From Deltaproteobacteria bacterium (GTDB lineage Bacteria; Myxococcota_A; Polyangia; Polyangiales; JADJMO01): a stretch of DNA of 44,014 nt. Both the position numbers and the translations under genes were made by a program. Below the pieces are notes generated by a model. That model was not told the DNA's origin and did no database searches. It was given only the letters and a program-made list of their open reading frames with translations. The DNA lies in assembly GCA_022843175.1 (NCBI GenBank), contig JALHOE010000051.1:1-44014 (forward strand), given 5' to 3'. Positions 21,217 through 28,262 of the stretch are shown piece by piece. The stretch's first letter is position 1. Every line of letters begins with the position of its first letter.

Positions 21217-21812
21217 TCCGGGCTGTGGTTGTGCTGTCGGCGCCGGCGCTCTTCGCGCTCGGCACGATTCCGCTCGCCGCGACCGACGCGGCCTCCGCCA
21301 CGCCCGACGCAGCGTTCGACGCGCACTTCGACACCTTCAAGCCCAACCCGATCCCGCCGTCGTTCGACGCGGGCAAGCCCAAGCTCGACGCTGCACCCCC
21401 CAAGAAGGACGCGCTCCCCCCGCTCCTCGACGCCGCGCCGCCCCCCAAGCCGATCCCGCCCGACCCCACGCCGCTCTCGGCCGAGGCGGTGTTCGTGCTC
21501 TCGGTGAAGTTCGACAAGGGGGTCGTCTCGATCAGCAAGGTGCGCCGCGAGAAGCTGCCGGTGAAGGGAGCGGTCGAGCGGCACATGGGGCGGTTCGCCG
21601 CCGAGCTGTTCTCCGGCCCCACGCTCATCGAGCGCATCCGCTTCGATTTCCCGCTGATCAACGACGACAGCAAGGCCTCCGAGGTCTACGAGAAGGGCCT
21701 CAACGTCACGGTCGACGTGAAGATCCCCGACAGCGATCGGCCCAACAAGCTCGAGATCTGGGACCGCGCCACCGACAAGCGATGGAAGTTCGACTACCCG
21801 CCCAAGCTGTAA
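21204..21812 (+). CDS. Exported hypothetical protein with Pro/Lys/Asp-rich linker, 202 aa
   Basis: The ATG at 21204 lies inside the end of the pseudouridine synthase gene (13-base overlap). A signal peptide (residues about 1-26) is followed by a low-complexity Pro-, Lys- and Asp-rich stretch with repeated LDAAPP units (about 45-95), then a compact C-terminal domain of about 105 residues (AVFVLSVKFDKGVVSISKVRREKLP...LEIWDRATDKRWKFDYPPKL), probably beta-rich. It is likely periplasmic or cell-surface. No family was recognised. The next gene starts 31 bases before its stop. Confidence 0.75.
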   Translation: MRSLIRAVVVLSAPALFALGTIPLAATDAASATPDAAFDAHFDTFKPNPIPPSFDAGKPKLDAAPPKKDALPPLLDAAPPPKPIPPDPTPLSAEAVFVLSVKFDKGVVSISKVRREKLPVKGAVERHMGRFAAELFSGPTLIERIRFDFPLINDDSKASEVYEKGLNVTVDVKIPDSDRPNKLEIWDRATDKRWKFDYPPKL

Positions 21813-22675
21813 GGGTTCAGCGCGCGCTCGAGGACGTCCTTCTGCGCTGCGACGTGAGCGCGCGGGTCGCGACCGATCCGGTGGAGTACGTGCGGCGCTA
21901 CTCCGACCCGCACGACGTCGAGCTCGTCGCGCTGATCGCGAGCTCGGTCGCCTTCGGCAACGTCAAGGCGTTGCGGGCCAAGCTCGCCGACGCGCTCGAG
22001 CGGGTGGGTCCCGCGCCGGCGCGGGCGGCCGACGACGCGCGCAAGCTCGCGCGCTCCCTGGTCGGGTGGAAGCATCGGGTCTGGGTCGCCGACGATCTCG
22101 TGCAGCTGATCCTCGGGGCGCGGGCGGTCCAGCGCGCGCGTGGCTCGCTCGGCGCGGCGTTCGGCCGAGAGCTCGCCGAGCACGACTTTCGAGAGGCGTT
22201 GGCGCGCTTCGTCGACGCGATCCGAGCGGGCGGCCTCGCGCGGGTGGACCGCCGGAGCGCGCGCCACCTCCTGCCCGATCCGCGCGCGAATTCGAGCTGC
22301 AAGCGCCTGCTCCTGTTCCTGCGCTGGATGGTCCGCGGACCGAACGGCGCCGATCTCGGGCTGTGGCGCGAGCACGTCGATCCGGCGCGCCTGCTCATCC
22401 CGGTGGACGTTCACATCCACAAGCTCGCGAAGAACCTCGGCCTCACCGATCGCAACGCCGCGACCTGGCAGACCGCCGAGGAGATCACCGCCGCGCTCCG
22501 CCGCTTCGACCCGGCCGATCCGGTGCGCTTCGACTTCGCGCTCTGTCACATGGGCATGGCCCAGCGCTGCCCGTCCAAGCGCGACGCCGTCCGCTGCGAG
22601 GGCTGCGGCGTACAGAGCGTGTGTCGCCACTGGCAGGCGAGTCGACGGCCTACCGAGCGACGCCGTACTCCTTGA
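21782..22675 (+). CDS. TIGR02757 (DUF2400) family protein with C-terminal four-Cys cluster
   Basis: The frame is open far upstream, but similarity begins at about ALEDVLLRCDVSARV. The ATG at 21782 is the closest good start and overlaps the previous gene by 31 bases. Motifs typical of the family are DPVEYVRRYSDPHDVELVALIASSVAFGNV and IPVDVHIHKLAKNLGL. The C-terminus has Cys263, Cys272, Cys275 and Cys281 (C-x8-C-x2-C-x5-C), resembling the iron-sulfur loop of endonuclease III-type glycosylases (C-x6-C-x2-C-x5-C). The helical, HhH-GPD-like character suggests a nucleic-acid enzyme, but the activity is not known. It converges with and overlaps the YbjN-like gene by 26 bases. Confidence 0.85.
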   Translation: MEVRLPAQAVRVQRALEDVLLRCDVSARVATDPVEYVRRYSDPHDVELVALIASSVAFGNVKALRAKLADALERVGPAPARAADDARKLARSLVGWKHRVWVADDLVQLILGARAVQRARGSLGAAFGRELAEHDFREALARFVDAIRAGGLARVDRRSARHLLPDPRANSSCKRLLLFLRWMVRGPNGADLGLWREHVDPARLLIPVDVHIHKLAKNLGLTDRNAATWQTAEEITAALRRFDPADPVRFDFALCHMGMAQRCPSKRDAVRCEGCGVQSVCRHWQASRRPTERRRTP

Positions 22676-23084
22676 TGAACTCGTCGTCGTAGTGGTCGGC
22701 GAGCGCGCCGACGTGCTTGAGGATCTGCTCGACCTCGTTGGCGTCGAGGCCCTCGGACGGGCGCTCGCTCACGATCACCACGCCGTCGTTGAGCACGCCG
22801 AAGGAGGCGTTGCGCATCGCGCGGGCGTTGAGCTCGAGGAGCTTGAGGAAGAACGCGGCGCGATCCTTCTCGGCGGGGAGCTTGGTGACCGGCGCGATGA
22901 CGCGGACCCAAGCGCCCTCATCCGCTCCGTTGACCATCAACAGCACCTGGGCGCTCCCGCGCAGCAGGCCCCAGGCGCGGGTGCCCTCCTCGTCGCGGAC
23001 CTTCGCCGTCTTCGGGTCGAGGCCGAGCTTGCGGAGGACGGACTCGATGGTCGTGGAGGCGGTGCTGAAGCTCGCGGTGTCCAT
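22650..23084 (-). CDS. YbjN-like / type III secretion chaperone-fold protein, 144 aa
   Basis: The protein is a small alpha/beta protein with alternating strands and helices (WGLLRGSAQVLLMVNG, WVRVIAPVTKLP, AFFLKLLELNARAMRNASFGVLNDGVVIVSERP), the pattern of YbjN/CesT-like proteins. In myxobacteria such proteins are widespread and mostly uncharacterised. The ATG at 23084 is preferred; an in-frame upstream start at 23123 is possible. It has no signal peptide, so it is cytosolic. Its 3' end overlaps the TIGR02757 gene on the other strand. Confidence 0.8.
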   Translation of the reverse strand: MDTASFSTASTTIESVLRKLGLDPKTAKVRDEEGTRAWGLLRGSAQVLLMVNGADEGAWVRVIAPVTKLPAEKDRAAFFLKLLELNARAMRNASFGVLNDGVVIVSERPSEGLDANEVEQILKHVGALADHYDDEFIKEYGVAR

Positions 23085-23152
23085 GGGAGGAGGGTACGCC
23101 GTCTCCACCCCGGCGGTCGACACGGCCCGCAGTCGCGACTATGACGCCCCCC

Positions 23153-23314
23153 ATGGGTAAGTTCGACCGCCGAAACTCGATGAAGATGCGTCGCCGCAAG
23201 GCGCAGGCGAAGAAGAAGGGCCGCGCAGCGAAGAAGGTCGAGGCCCGCAAGAGCCGCGTGGGCGCCGCGCCCGCGAAGCGCACGACGAAGAAGAGCGCCG
23301 CCGCATCGACCTGA
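23153..23314 (+). CDS. 53-residue highly basic protein
   Basis: The product starts MGKFDRRNSMKMRRRKAQAKK and is about 45% Lys plus Arg, with an Ala-rich C-terminal half. A second in-frame ATG at 23141 would add four residues. The stop TGA shares bases with the ATG of the TPR gene (TGATG), which supports real, coupled translation. Small proteins with a very similar MGK(F/Y)DR(R/K)NS start occur in other bacterial groups as I recall, without known function. The composition suggests RNA or ribosome binding (inference). Confidence 0.7.
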   Translation: MGKFDRRNSMKMRRRKAQAKKKGRAAKKVEARKSRVGAAPAKRTTKKSAAAST

Positions 23315-23832
23315 TGTCGGGCCCCGACGCGCTGGACCCGGTCGACGCCAAGCACTGGGGCGAGGTCGAGGACGCGGTCGAGCTCATTCACGACGAGCAG
23401 GTGGTCGAGGCGATCCTCGCGCTGCGCAAGGTCGTGCAGGTCTCGCCGAAGAACCCCTACGCGTTCCACTGGCTCGGCGTCGCGCTCTTCGAGAGCGGTG
23501 AGCTCGAGGCCGCCCGCGATGCCTATCGCGCGGCGCTTTCGCTCTCACCGCGCTACCTCGGCGCGCGCGTGCACCTCAGCCACGTCATGCGCATGCTGAG
23601 CGACGTGAAGGGCGCCCTCGAGCAGGGCGAGATCGCGCGCCGCCAAGCGCCCGACGATCCCGACGTGTGGCACGCGCTCGGCATGGCCCACGCCCAACGC
23701 GGCGAGGCCGACGCGGCGCGCAAGTGGCTCGAGCTCTACCTCCTCAAGGGCAACCCGGAGTTCGAGGTCTCGACCGAGGTCCGCGCCATCCTCGAGCGCC
23801 TGGGCCCGCCACGAGTCCGCGAAGACGACTAA
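23314..23832 (+). CDS. TPR protein, 172 aa
   Basis: About three tetratricopeptide repeats fill the protein: EAILALRKVVQVSPKNPYAFHWLG, LEAARDAYRAALSLSPRYLGAR and GALEQGEIARRQAPDDPDVWHALG, with a fourth partial unit. Such repeats form a superhelical scaffold for protein partners. There is no signal peptide or membrane segment. Its ATG overlaps the stop of the 53-residue basic protein, so the two are probably made together. Its last bases overlap the convergent membrane-protein gene by 4. Confidence 0.88.
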   Translation: MSGPDALDPVDAKHWGEVEDAVELIHDEQVVEAILALRKVVQVSPKNPYAFHWLGVALFESGELEAARDAYRAALSLSPRYLGARVHLSHVMRMLSDVKGALEQGEIARRQAPDDPDVWHALGMAHAQRGEADAARKWLELYLLKGNPEFEVSTEVRAILERLGPPRVREDD

Positions 23833-24197
23833 CGCCCCGCCCAGAACCGCCACAGCGCCGGGCCGATGCCGCGCATCACCAGCTCGCCGAGCGCGTAGCT
23901 GTAGGCGTTCGCCGCGAGCGCGATGAGGAAGCCGCGTCGCCGCTGGCCGCCGAGCGTCGCGAGCGCGAGGCCCTCGGCGCCGACGGCGAAGAGCTCGCCG
24001 CAGACGACCGCCGCCGTATACGGCATGAGCCGCGGCCAGAAGAACCACAGCGCCGGGTGGGTGATCGCGTTTGCCGCGAGCGACGCGAGCACCGCGCGGC
24101 CGCGCCGCTGCTTGGCGAGGAAGAACACCAACGGCAGCTCGAGGGCGAGCGCGAGGACGAAGATCCACCGCCAGAGCGAGACGTACGCCGCGTGCAC
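23829..24197 (-). CDS. Small multi-pass membrane protein, 122 aa
   Basis: Three to four hydrophobic segments are visible: WIFVLALALELPLVFFLA, ITHPALWFFWPRLMPY (with a conserved-looking HPALWF), AAVVCGELFAVGAEGLALATL and FLIALAANAYSYALGELVM. It is therefore an integral inner-membrane protein. I do not recognise a named family. It is divergent from the aminotransferase gene, with 23 bases between the starts. Confidence 0.75.
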   Translation of the reverse strand: MHAAYVSLWRWIFVLALALELPLVFFLAKQRRGRAVLASLAANAITHPALWFFWPRLMPYTAAVVCGELFAVGAEGLALATLGGQRRRGFLIALAANAYSYALGELVMRGIGPALWRFWAGR

Positions 24198-24220
24198 GAC
24201 GCGCTAGTCTACCCGCCGCC

Positions 24221-25357
24221 ATGGCCGACCGACGCTTGCTGATGATCCCCGGTCCCATCGAGTTCGAGCCCGACGTGCTCGCCGCGATGGGCGAGCGCAC
24301 GCGGAGTCACCTCGACCCCGCCTTTATCGAGCAATTCGGCAGCGCGCTCGAGCGCAGCCGCAAGGTGTTCCTCGCGAGCAGCGACAGCCAGCCGTTCGTC
24401 ATCGCGGGCAGCGGCACGCTGGCGATGGACATGGCGATCGCCAACCTGGTGAGCGAGGGCGACGCGGCGCTGTGCGTCGACACCGGCTACTTCTCCGCGC
24501 GCATGGCCGACATCCTCGGCCGCTGGGGCGCGCGCGTGCAGAGCGTCGGCGGCAAGCTCGGCGAGGCGCCGTCCACCGACGAGATCGTCGCCGCGATCAA
24601 GGCGCACCGTCCGAAGGTCGTCACCGTCACCCACGTCGACACGTCCACCGGCGTGCGCACCGACGTCGAGTCGATCGCGCGGGTCGCCCGCGAGCACGAG
24701 GCGCTCGTCGTCGTCGACGGGGTGTGCTCGGTCGGCGGCGAGGTCCTGCGGCAGGAGGCCTGGGGGGTCGACGTCGCGCTCACCGCCTCGCAGAAGGCGC
24801 TCGGCACCCCGCCGGGGCTCGCGGTGCTCGTCGTGTCTCCGCGGGCGATGGCGCGCGCCAAGAGCAAGAAGGTCGCCTCGGTGTACCTCGACTTCGCGCA
24901 GTGGCTCCCGGTGATGGAGGCCTACGAGGCGCGCAAGCCGTTCTACTTCGCGACGCCGGCGGTCAACCTGGTGGCCGCGCTCGACGTCAGCCTCGGCAAG
25001 CTCCTCGCCGAGGGCATGGAGGCGCGGTTCGCCCGCCACCAACAAATGGCCAACGCGTTCCGCGCCGCTTGGCGCGCCATGGAGCTCGAGCTCCTGCCGC
25101 GCGAGGGCCTCGCCGCCAATACGCTGAGCGCGGTGTACTACCCCGAGGGCGTCGACGCGACGTTCCCCGGGCGGGTCTCGGGCATCGTCATCGCCGGCGG
25201 GCTCCACCCCGAGGCGCGCACCAAATACTTCCGCGTCGGCCACATGGGCGCGGTGTCAGCCAACGACGTCGTGGCCACCGTCTCGGCGATCGAGCGCGCG
25301 CTCGGCCGCCGCGGCGAGGGCGTGGCGGCAGCTCACGCGAGCTTGCTCACCAAATAG
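24221..25357 (+). CDS. Class V aminotransferase (alanine/serine-glyoxylate aminotransferase-like)
   Basis: This PLP enzyme starts with the family hallmark LMIPGPIEFEPDVLAAMGERTRSH. It has IAGSGTLAMDMAIANL, the PLP-contacting Asp166 in ALVVVDGVCSVGGE, and the Schiff-base Lys192 in TASQKALGTPPGL. The C-terminus has GGLHPEARTKYFRVGHMG. At 378 residues it has normal length. Close relatives transfer the amino group between alanine or serine and glyoxylate; some act on other amino donors, so the exact substrate pair is not certain. The ATG at 24221 is used although the frame is open upstream. It overlaps the next gene at their 3' ends. Confidence 0.93.
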   Translation: MADRRLLMIPGPIEFEPDVLAAMGERTRSHLDPAFIEQFGSALERSRKVFLASSDSQPFVIAGSGTLAMDMAIANLVSEGDAALCVDTGYFSARMADILGRWGARVQSVGGKLGEAPSTDEIVAAIKAHRPKVVTVTHVDTSTGVRTDVESIARVAREHEALVVVDGVCSVGGEVLRQEAWGVDVALTASQKALGTPPGLAVLVVSPRAMARAKSKKVASVYLDFAQWLPVMEAYEARKPFYFATPAVNLVAALDVSLGKLLAEGMEARFARHQQMANAFRAAWRAMELELLPREGLAANTLSAVYYPEGVDATFPGRVSGIVIAGGLHPEARTKYFRVGHMGAVSANDVVATVSAIERALGRRGEGVAAAHASLLTK

Positions 25358-25728
25358 GCGAGCGCCTCGGCCTCGTCGGTGAACACGTGCATGTCGCTGC
25401 CGTCCTCGCGCGCCAGGCGCCGCACCTGCAGCGAGCCGACGGCCGTGCGCACGACCGCCGCGATGCCGGCCCACCCGCCGAACAGCTCGACGCGGAAGCG
25501 CGCGACCGTCGTCTCGAACGGGTCGTCGTTGCGAAACGGGCTCTGCCGCAGGTCGAGGAGCAGCCCGAGGCGCGCGCGGTCGGGCGTGAGCTGGCTGCGT
25601 AGAGCGCGCATCGAGCCGGCGAGCTCGGCCTCGTCCGTGTAGGGGGTGGAGGTCCGCGTCGCGCGGGCGATGCGCGACGCGTCGTCGACGGTGACGATCC
25701 AGTGCGGGGTTCGGGCGAGCTCGCGCAC
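25333..25728 (-). CDS. SpoIIAA-like (STAS-fold) hypothetical protein, 131 aa
   Basis: The sequence is a small alpha/beta protein starting with a GTG (MRELARTPHWIVTVDDASRIARATRT). RLGLLLDLRQSPFRND resembles the strand-loop of STAS/SpoIIAA-like domains. The end DMHVFTDEAEALAYLVSK is typical of this group in myxobacteria. Ligand and partner are unknown. It lies 10 bases downstream of glmU on the same strand and overlaps the convergent aminotransferase gene by 25 bases. Confidence 0.7.
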   Translation of the reverse strand: MRELARTPHWIVTVDDASRIARATRTSTPYTDEAELAGSMRALRSQLTPDRARLGLLLDLRQSPFRNDDPFETTVARFRVELFGGWAGIAAVVRTAVGSLQVRRLAREDGSDMHVFTDEAEALAYLVSKLA

Positions 25729-25738
25729 GGGGTGAACC

Positions 25739-27133
25739 CTACTTGCTCTGACCCTTGAGGCGGGCGCGCAGGCGGTCGGCGTAGCCCTCTTTGTTCTCCT
25801 GCTTCGCGCGGCCGATGGCGAGCGCGCCGGCGGGGACGCTCCTCGTGACCGTGGTGCCGGTGCCGACGTAGGCGCCCTTGCCGATGGTGACCGGCGCGAC
25901 GAGCTGCGAGTCGCTGCCGATGAACGCGCCGTCCTCGAGCGTGGTGACGTGCTTCTTGAACCCGTCGTAGTTGCAGAAGATGGTGCCCGCGCCGATGTTC
26001 ACGTTCTCGCCGACCATTCCGTCGCCCAGGTAGGCGAGGTGATTGGCCTTGGATTTCCGACCCAGGCGTGTCTTCTTGAGCTCCACGAAGTTGCCGACGT
26101 GGGCCTCCTCGCCGATGTCGCTCGCCGGACGGAGGTGGGTGAACGGGCCGATCTGCGCGCGCGGACCGATGCGCGACTCGGTCGCCACGCTGTACGGCCG
26201 GAGGAGCACGCCGTCCTCGACGGTGACGTCGGTGAGCACGCAGCCCACGTCGACCGTGCAGCCGCTGCCGATGCGGGTCTTGCCGCGGAGCACGACGCCG
26301 CGCTCAATCACCGTCTCGCCGCCGATCTCGACGCCGTCGTGGATCTCGACCGCGCGCGGATCGCGGATGGTGACGCCGTTGAGCTGGTGCTTGCGCGCGA
26401 TGTCCTCGAGGATGCGGGCCTCGAGCGTCGAGAGCTGCGCGCGGTCGTTGATCCCCTCGCAGCTGGCTGGGTCGACGTTGCGGTCGGCGACGCCGCCGTT
26501 GGCCGCGCCGCGCGCGATGAGGTCGGTGAGGTAGAGCTCGCCCTGCGCGTTGTTGGGCTTGAGCTCGGGGAGGTTCTTCTGGAGGAACCCGAGGCGGAAC
26601 GCGTAGACCGCGGGGTTGAACTCCTTGATCTCGCGCTCGCGCTCGCTGCAGTCCTTGTGCTCCTTGATCCCGACGACGACGCCCTTGTCGCGGAGGATGC
26701 GGCCGTAGCCGGTGGCGTCGGGGAGCGTGGCGGTGAGCATCGCGATCTCGGCCTCGCGGGACGCGGCGATCAGCGACCTCAGGTCGTCGCTGCGGAGGCA
26801 CGGCGTGTCGCCCGCCGTGACGAGCACGAGCGCGTTGCCCTCGAGGCCCTTGGAGAGGGCGGGGAGCGCCACGAGCACGGCGTGGCCGGTGCCCTTCTGC
26901 TCCTCTTGCACGACCGTCTCGATCTGCGCGCCGAACGTGTCGCGGAGGTAGCTCTCGACCTTGTCGCGGCCGTGGCCGACGACGACCACCACCCGCTGCG
27001 CGCCCGCGTCGAGCGCGGCGCGGACGACCCAATGGACCATCGGGCGACCGGCGAGGGGGTGGAGGACCTTGGGAAGCTCGCTCTTCATGCGAGTGCCCTT
27101 CCCGGCGGCGAGGACGACGGCGGTGACGTTCAT
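25739..27133 (-). CDS. glmU: Bifunctional N-acetylglucosamine-1-phosphate uridyltransferase / glucosamine-1-phosphate acetyltransferase GlmU
   Basis: GlmU makes UDP-GlcNAc, the precursor for peptidoglycan and lipopolysaccharide, in the cytosol. The N-terminal pyrophosphorylase domain has the signature LAAGKGTRMKSELPKVLHPLAG at residues 7-28, then GTGHAV and VTAGDTPCL. The C-terminal left-handed beta-helix has regular hexapeptides (for example IGSGCTVDVGCVLTDVTV) and an acetyl-CoA region with GAGTIFCNYDGFKKH. At 464 residues from the ATG at 27133 it has normal length; an upstream in-frame GTG at 27157 is possible. No clear Shine-Dalgarno is seen at either start. Confidence 0.97.
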   Translation of the reverse strand: MNVTAVVLAAGKGTRMKSELPKVLHPLAGRPMVHWVVRAALDAGAQRVVVVVGHGRDKVESYLRDTFGAQIETVVQEEQKGTGHAVLVALPALSKGLEGNALVLVTAGDTPCLRSDDLRSLIAASREAEIAMLTATLPDATGYGRILRDKGVVVGIKEHKDCSEREREIKEFNPAVYAFRLGFLQKNLPELKPNNAQGELYLTDLIARGAANGGVADRNVDPASCEGINDRAQLSTLEARILEDIARKHQLNGVTIRDPRAVEIHDGVEIGGETVIERGVVLRGKTRIGSGCTVDVGCVLTDVTVEDGVLLRPYSVATESRIGPRAQIGPFTHLRPASDIGEEAHVGNFVELKKTRLGRKSKANHLAYLGDGMVGENVNIGAGTIFCNYDGFKKHVTTLEDGAFIGSDSQLVAPVTIGKGAYVGTGTTVTRSVPAGALAIGRAKQENKEGYADRLRARLKGQSK

Positions 27134-27188
27134 CGGTTGGTCAATAGATGCGTCCACGCAAGCAGCGTAGCTCGACGCAGCAACGTGG

Positions 27189-28136
27189 TCAGAGCCCCTT
27201 CGCCAAATACAAGATGGCGGAGGGCTCGCTCGGATCGAGCGTGACGAGGAACGGCAGCACCGTGGTCGGGACGCTGAGCTCCTTGAGCTTCTCGAGGGCC
27301 GCGGCCTGGATCTGCTCGCGGTTGGCGCGGGCGCGCGCGGGCACGAGCCGCTCGTCGTGCGCCTTGGCGATCACCTCTTCGCGGTGGGCCGGATCGAACA
27401 GCGGCGGCAAGAGCGCGTTGACCACCAGCCGCTGGATCGGCAGGTTGAGCGCGCGAATCGCGCTCGAGAGCTCGATCGTCTCGTTGGTCGGCATCTCTTC
27501 GGGCAGCGTGACGATGACCACGCCGGAGTGGGTTTGGTCCTGGAATAGGCGCCACGCGCGCTCGGCGTCGCGGCGGAGCGGCCCGCCGGGCGCGACGTCG
27601 AGGATGACCTTCGGGACCTTGAGCATGTCGACGCCGTGGCCGGTGGCGGGCGCGTCGACGATGACGACCTCGTACTTCCAGCCGTCGCCGGGGGGCGGTT
27701 CGCGCTCGTCGCTCGTGCGGCCGGAGAGCAGCTCGGTGGTGTGCCACCACGCCTTGCCCAGCATCGACCACTCGGCCATGCCCGGCACGGCGTGGAAGAA
27801 CGTGCGCACGTACTTGTTGTCGAAGAGCGCCTCGTAGAGCGTCTTCGACTTGAGCATCAGCACCCCGTACTCCTCGAGGCACTTCTCGGGGATCATGTTC
27901 ACCGCGTCGATGTTCGGCGCGACGTGGACGATGTCGGGGCCGATCGGGGCGCTCCCGAGCATCCCGCTCAGGCGCTCCTTCGCGTTGGTCATGCACAGGA
28001 GGACGCGCTTGCCGCGCGCCGCCATCGCGCGCGCGAGCGCCGCCGACACCGTCGTCTTGCCGACGCCGCCCTTGCCGGTGACGTAGATGAACCGCAGATC
28101 GTCGAGGGACTGGGCACGCGGGGGGATGGTGGGCAT
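27189..28136 (-). CDS. ArsA/Get3-type ATPase
   Basis: The deviant Walker A motif GKGGVGKTT (residues 21-29) marks the SIMIBI ArsA/Get3 class. A switch II-like VVIVDAPATGHGVDML follows at about 170, and the adenine-binding region has RLVVNALLPP. It has a single ATPase domain of about 315 residues, without the metalloid-binding cysteine set of ArsA, so arsenite export is unlikely. In myxobacteria these proteins are often of unknown role; partner-protein or membrane-protein targeting is possible. The ATG at 28136 is preferred over the GTG at 28157. It is transcribed divergently from the zinc-ribbon kinase. Confidence 0.85.
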   Translation of the reverse strand: MPTIPPRAQSLDDLRFIYVTGKGGVGKTTVSAALARAMAARGKRVLLCMTNAKERLSGMLGSAPIGPDIVHVAPNIDAVNMIPEKCLEEYGVLMLKSKTLYEALFDNKYVRTFFHAVPGMAEWSMLGKAWWHTTELLSGRTSDEREPPPGDGWKYEVVIVDAPATGHGVDMLKVPKVILDVAPGGPLRRDAERAWRLFQDQTHSGVVIVTLPEEMPTNETIELSSAIRALNLPIQRLVVNALLPPLFDPAHREEVIAKAHDERLVPARARANREQIQAAALEKLKELSVPTTVLPFLVTLDPSEPSAILYLAKGL

Positions 28137-28212
28137 CCGGCGTTGGGTTGGTAGCACCCCGCGTTAAGGCCGTCAGCCCTCGCCCGGACCGGGGCTGTGA
28201 GGTTTCGCGTCG

Positions 28213-28242
28213 TTGACCCTGTGTGGTCGTACCTTCTACCCT
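28213..28242 (+). promoter_or_regulatory. Candidate sigma-70 promoter for the zinc-ribbon kinase
   Basis: TTGACC (28213-28218) is followed after 18 bases by TACCCT (28237-28242). The predicted start is about 14 bases before the ATG at 28263. The short leader is C-rich and has no Shine-Dalgarno. The same -10 hexamer and spacing occur at 2711-2740 on the minus strand. Confidence 0.4.
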
Positions 28243-28262
28243 CGAACGCCCGCCCCCTTCCC

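Noticed and set aside
27189-28136. Arsenite efflux ATPase
   Set aside because: There are no ars genes nearby and the metalloid-binding cysteines of ArsA are absent; only the ATPase family is supported.
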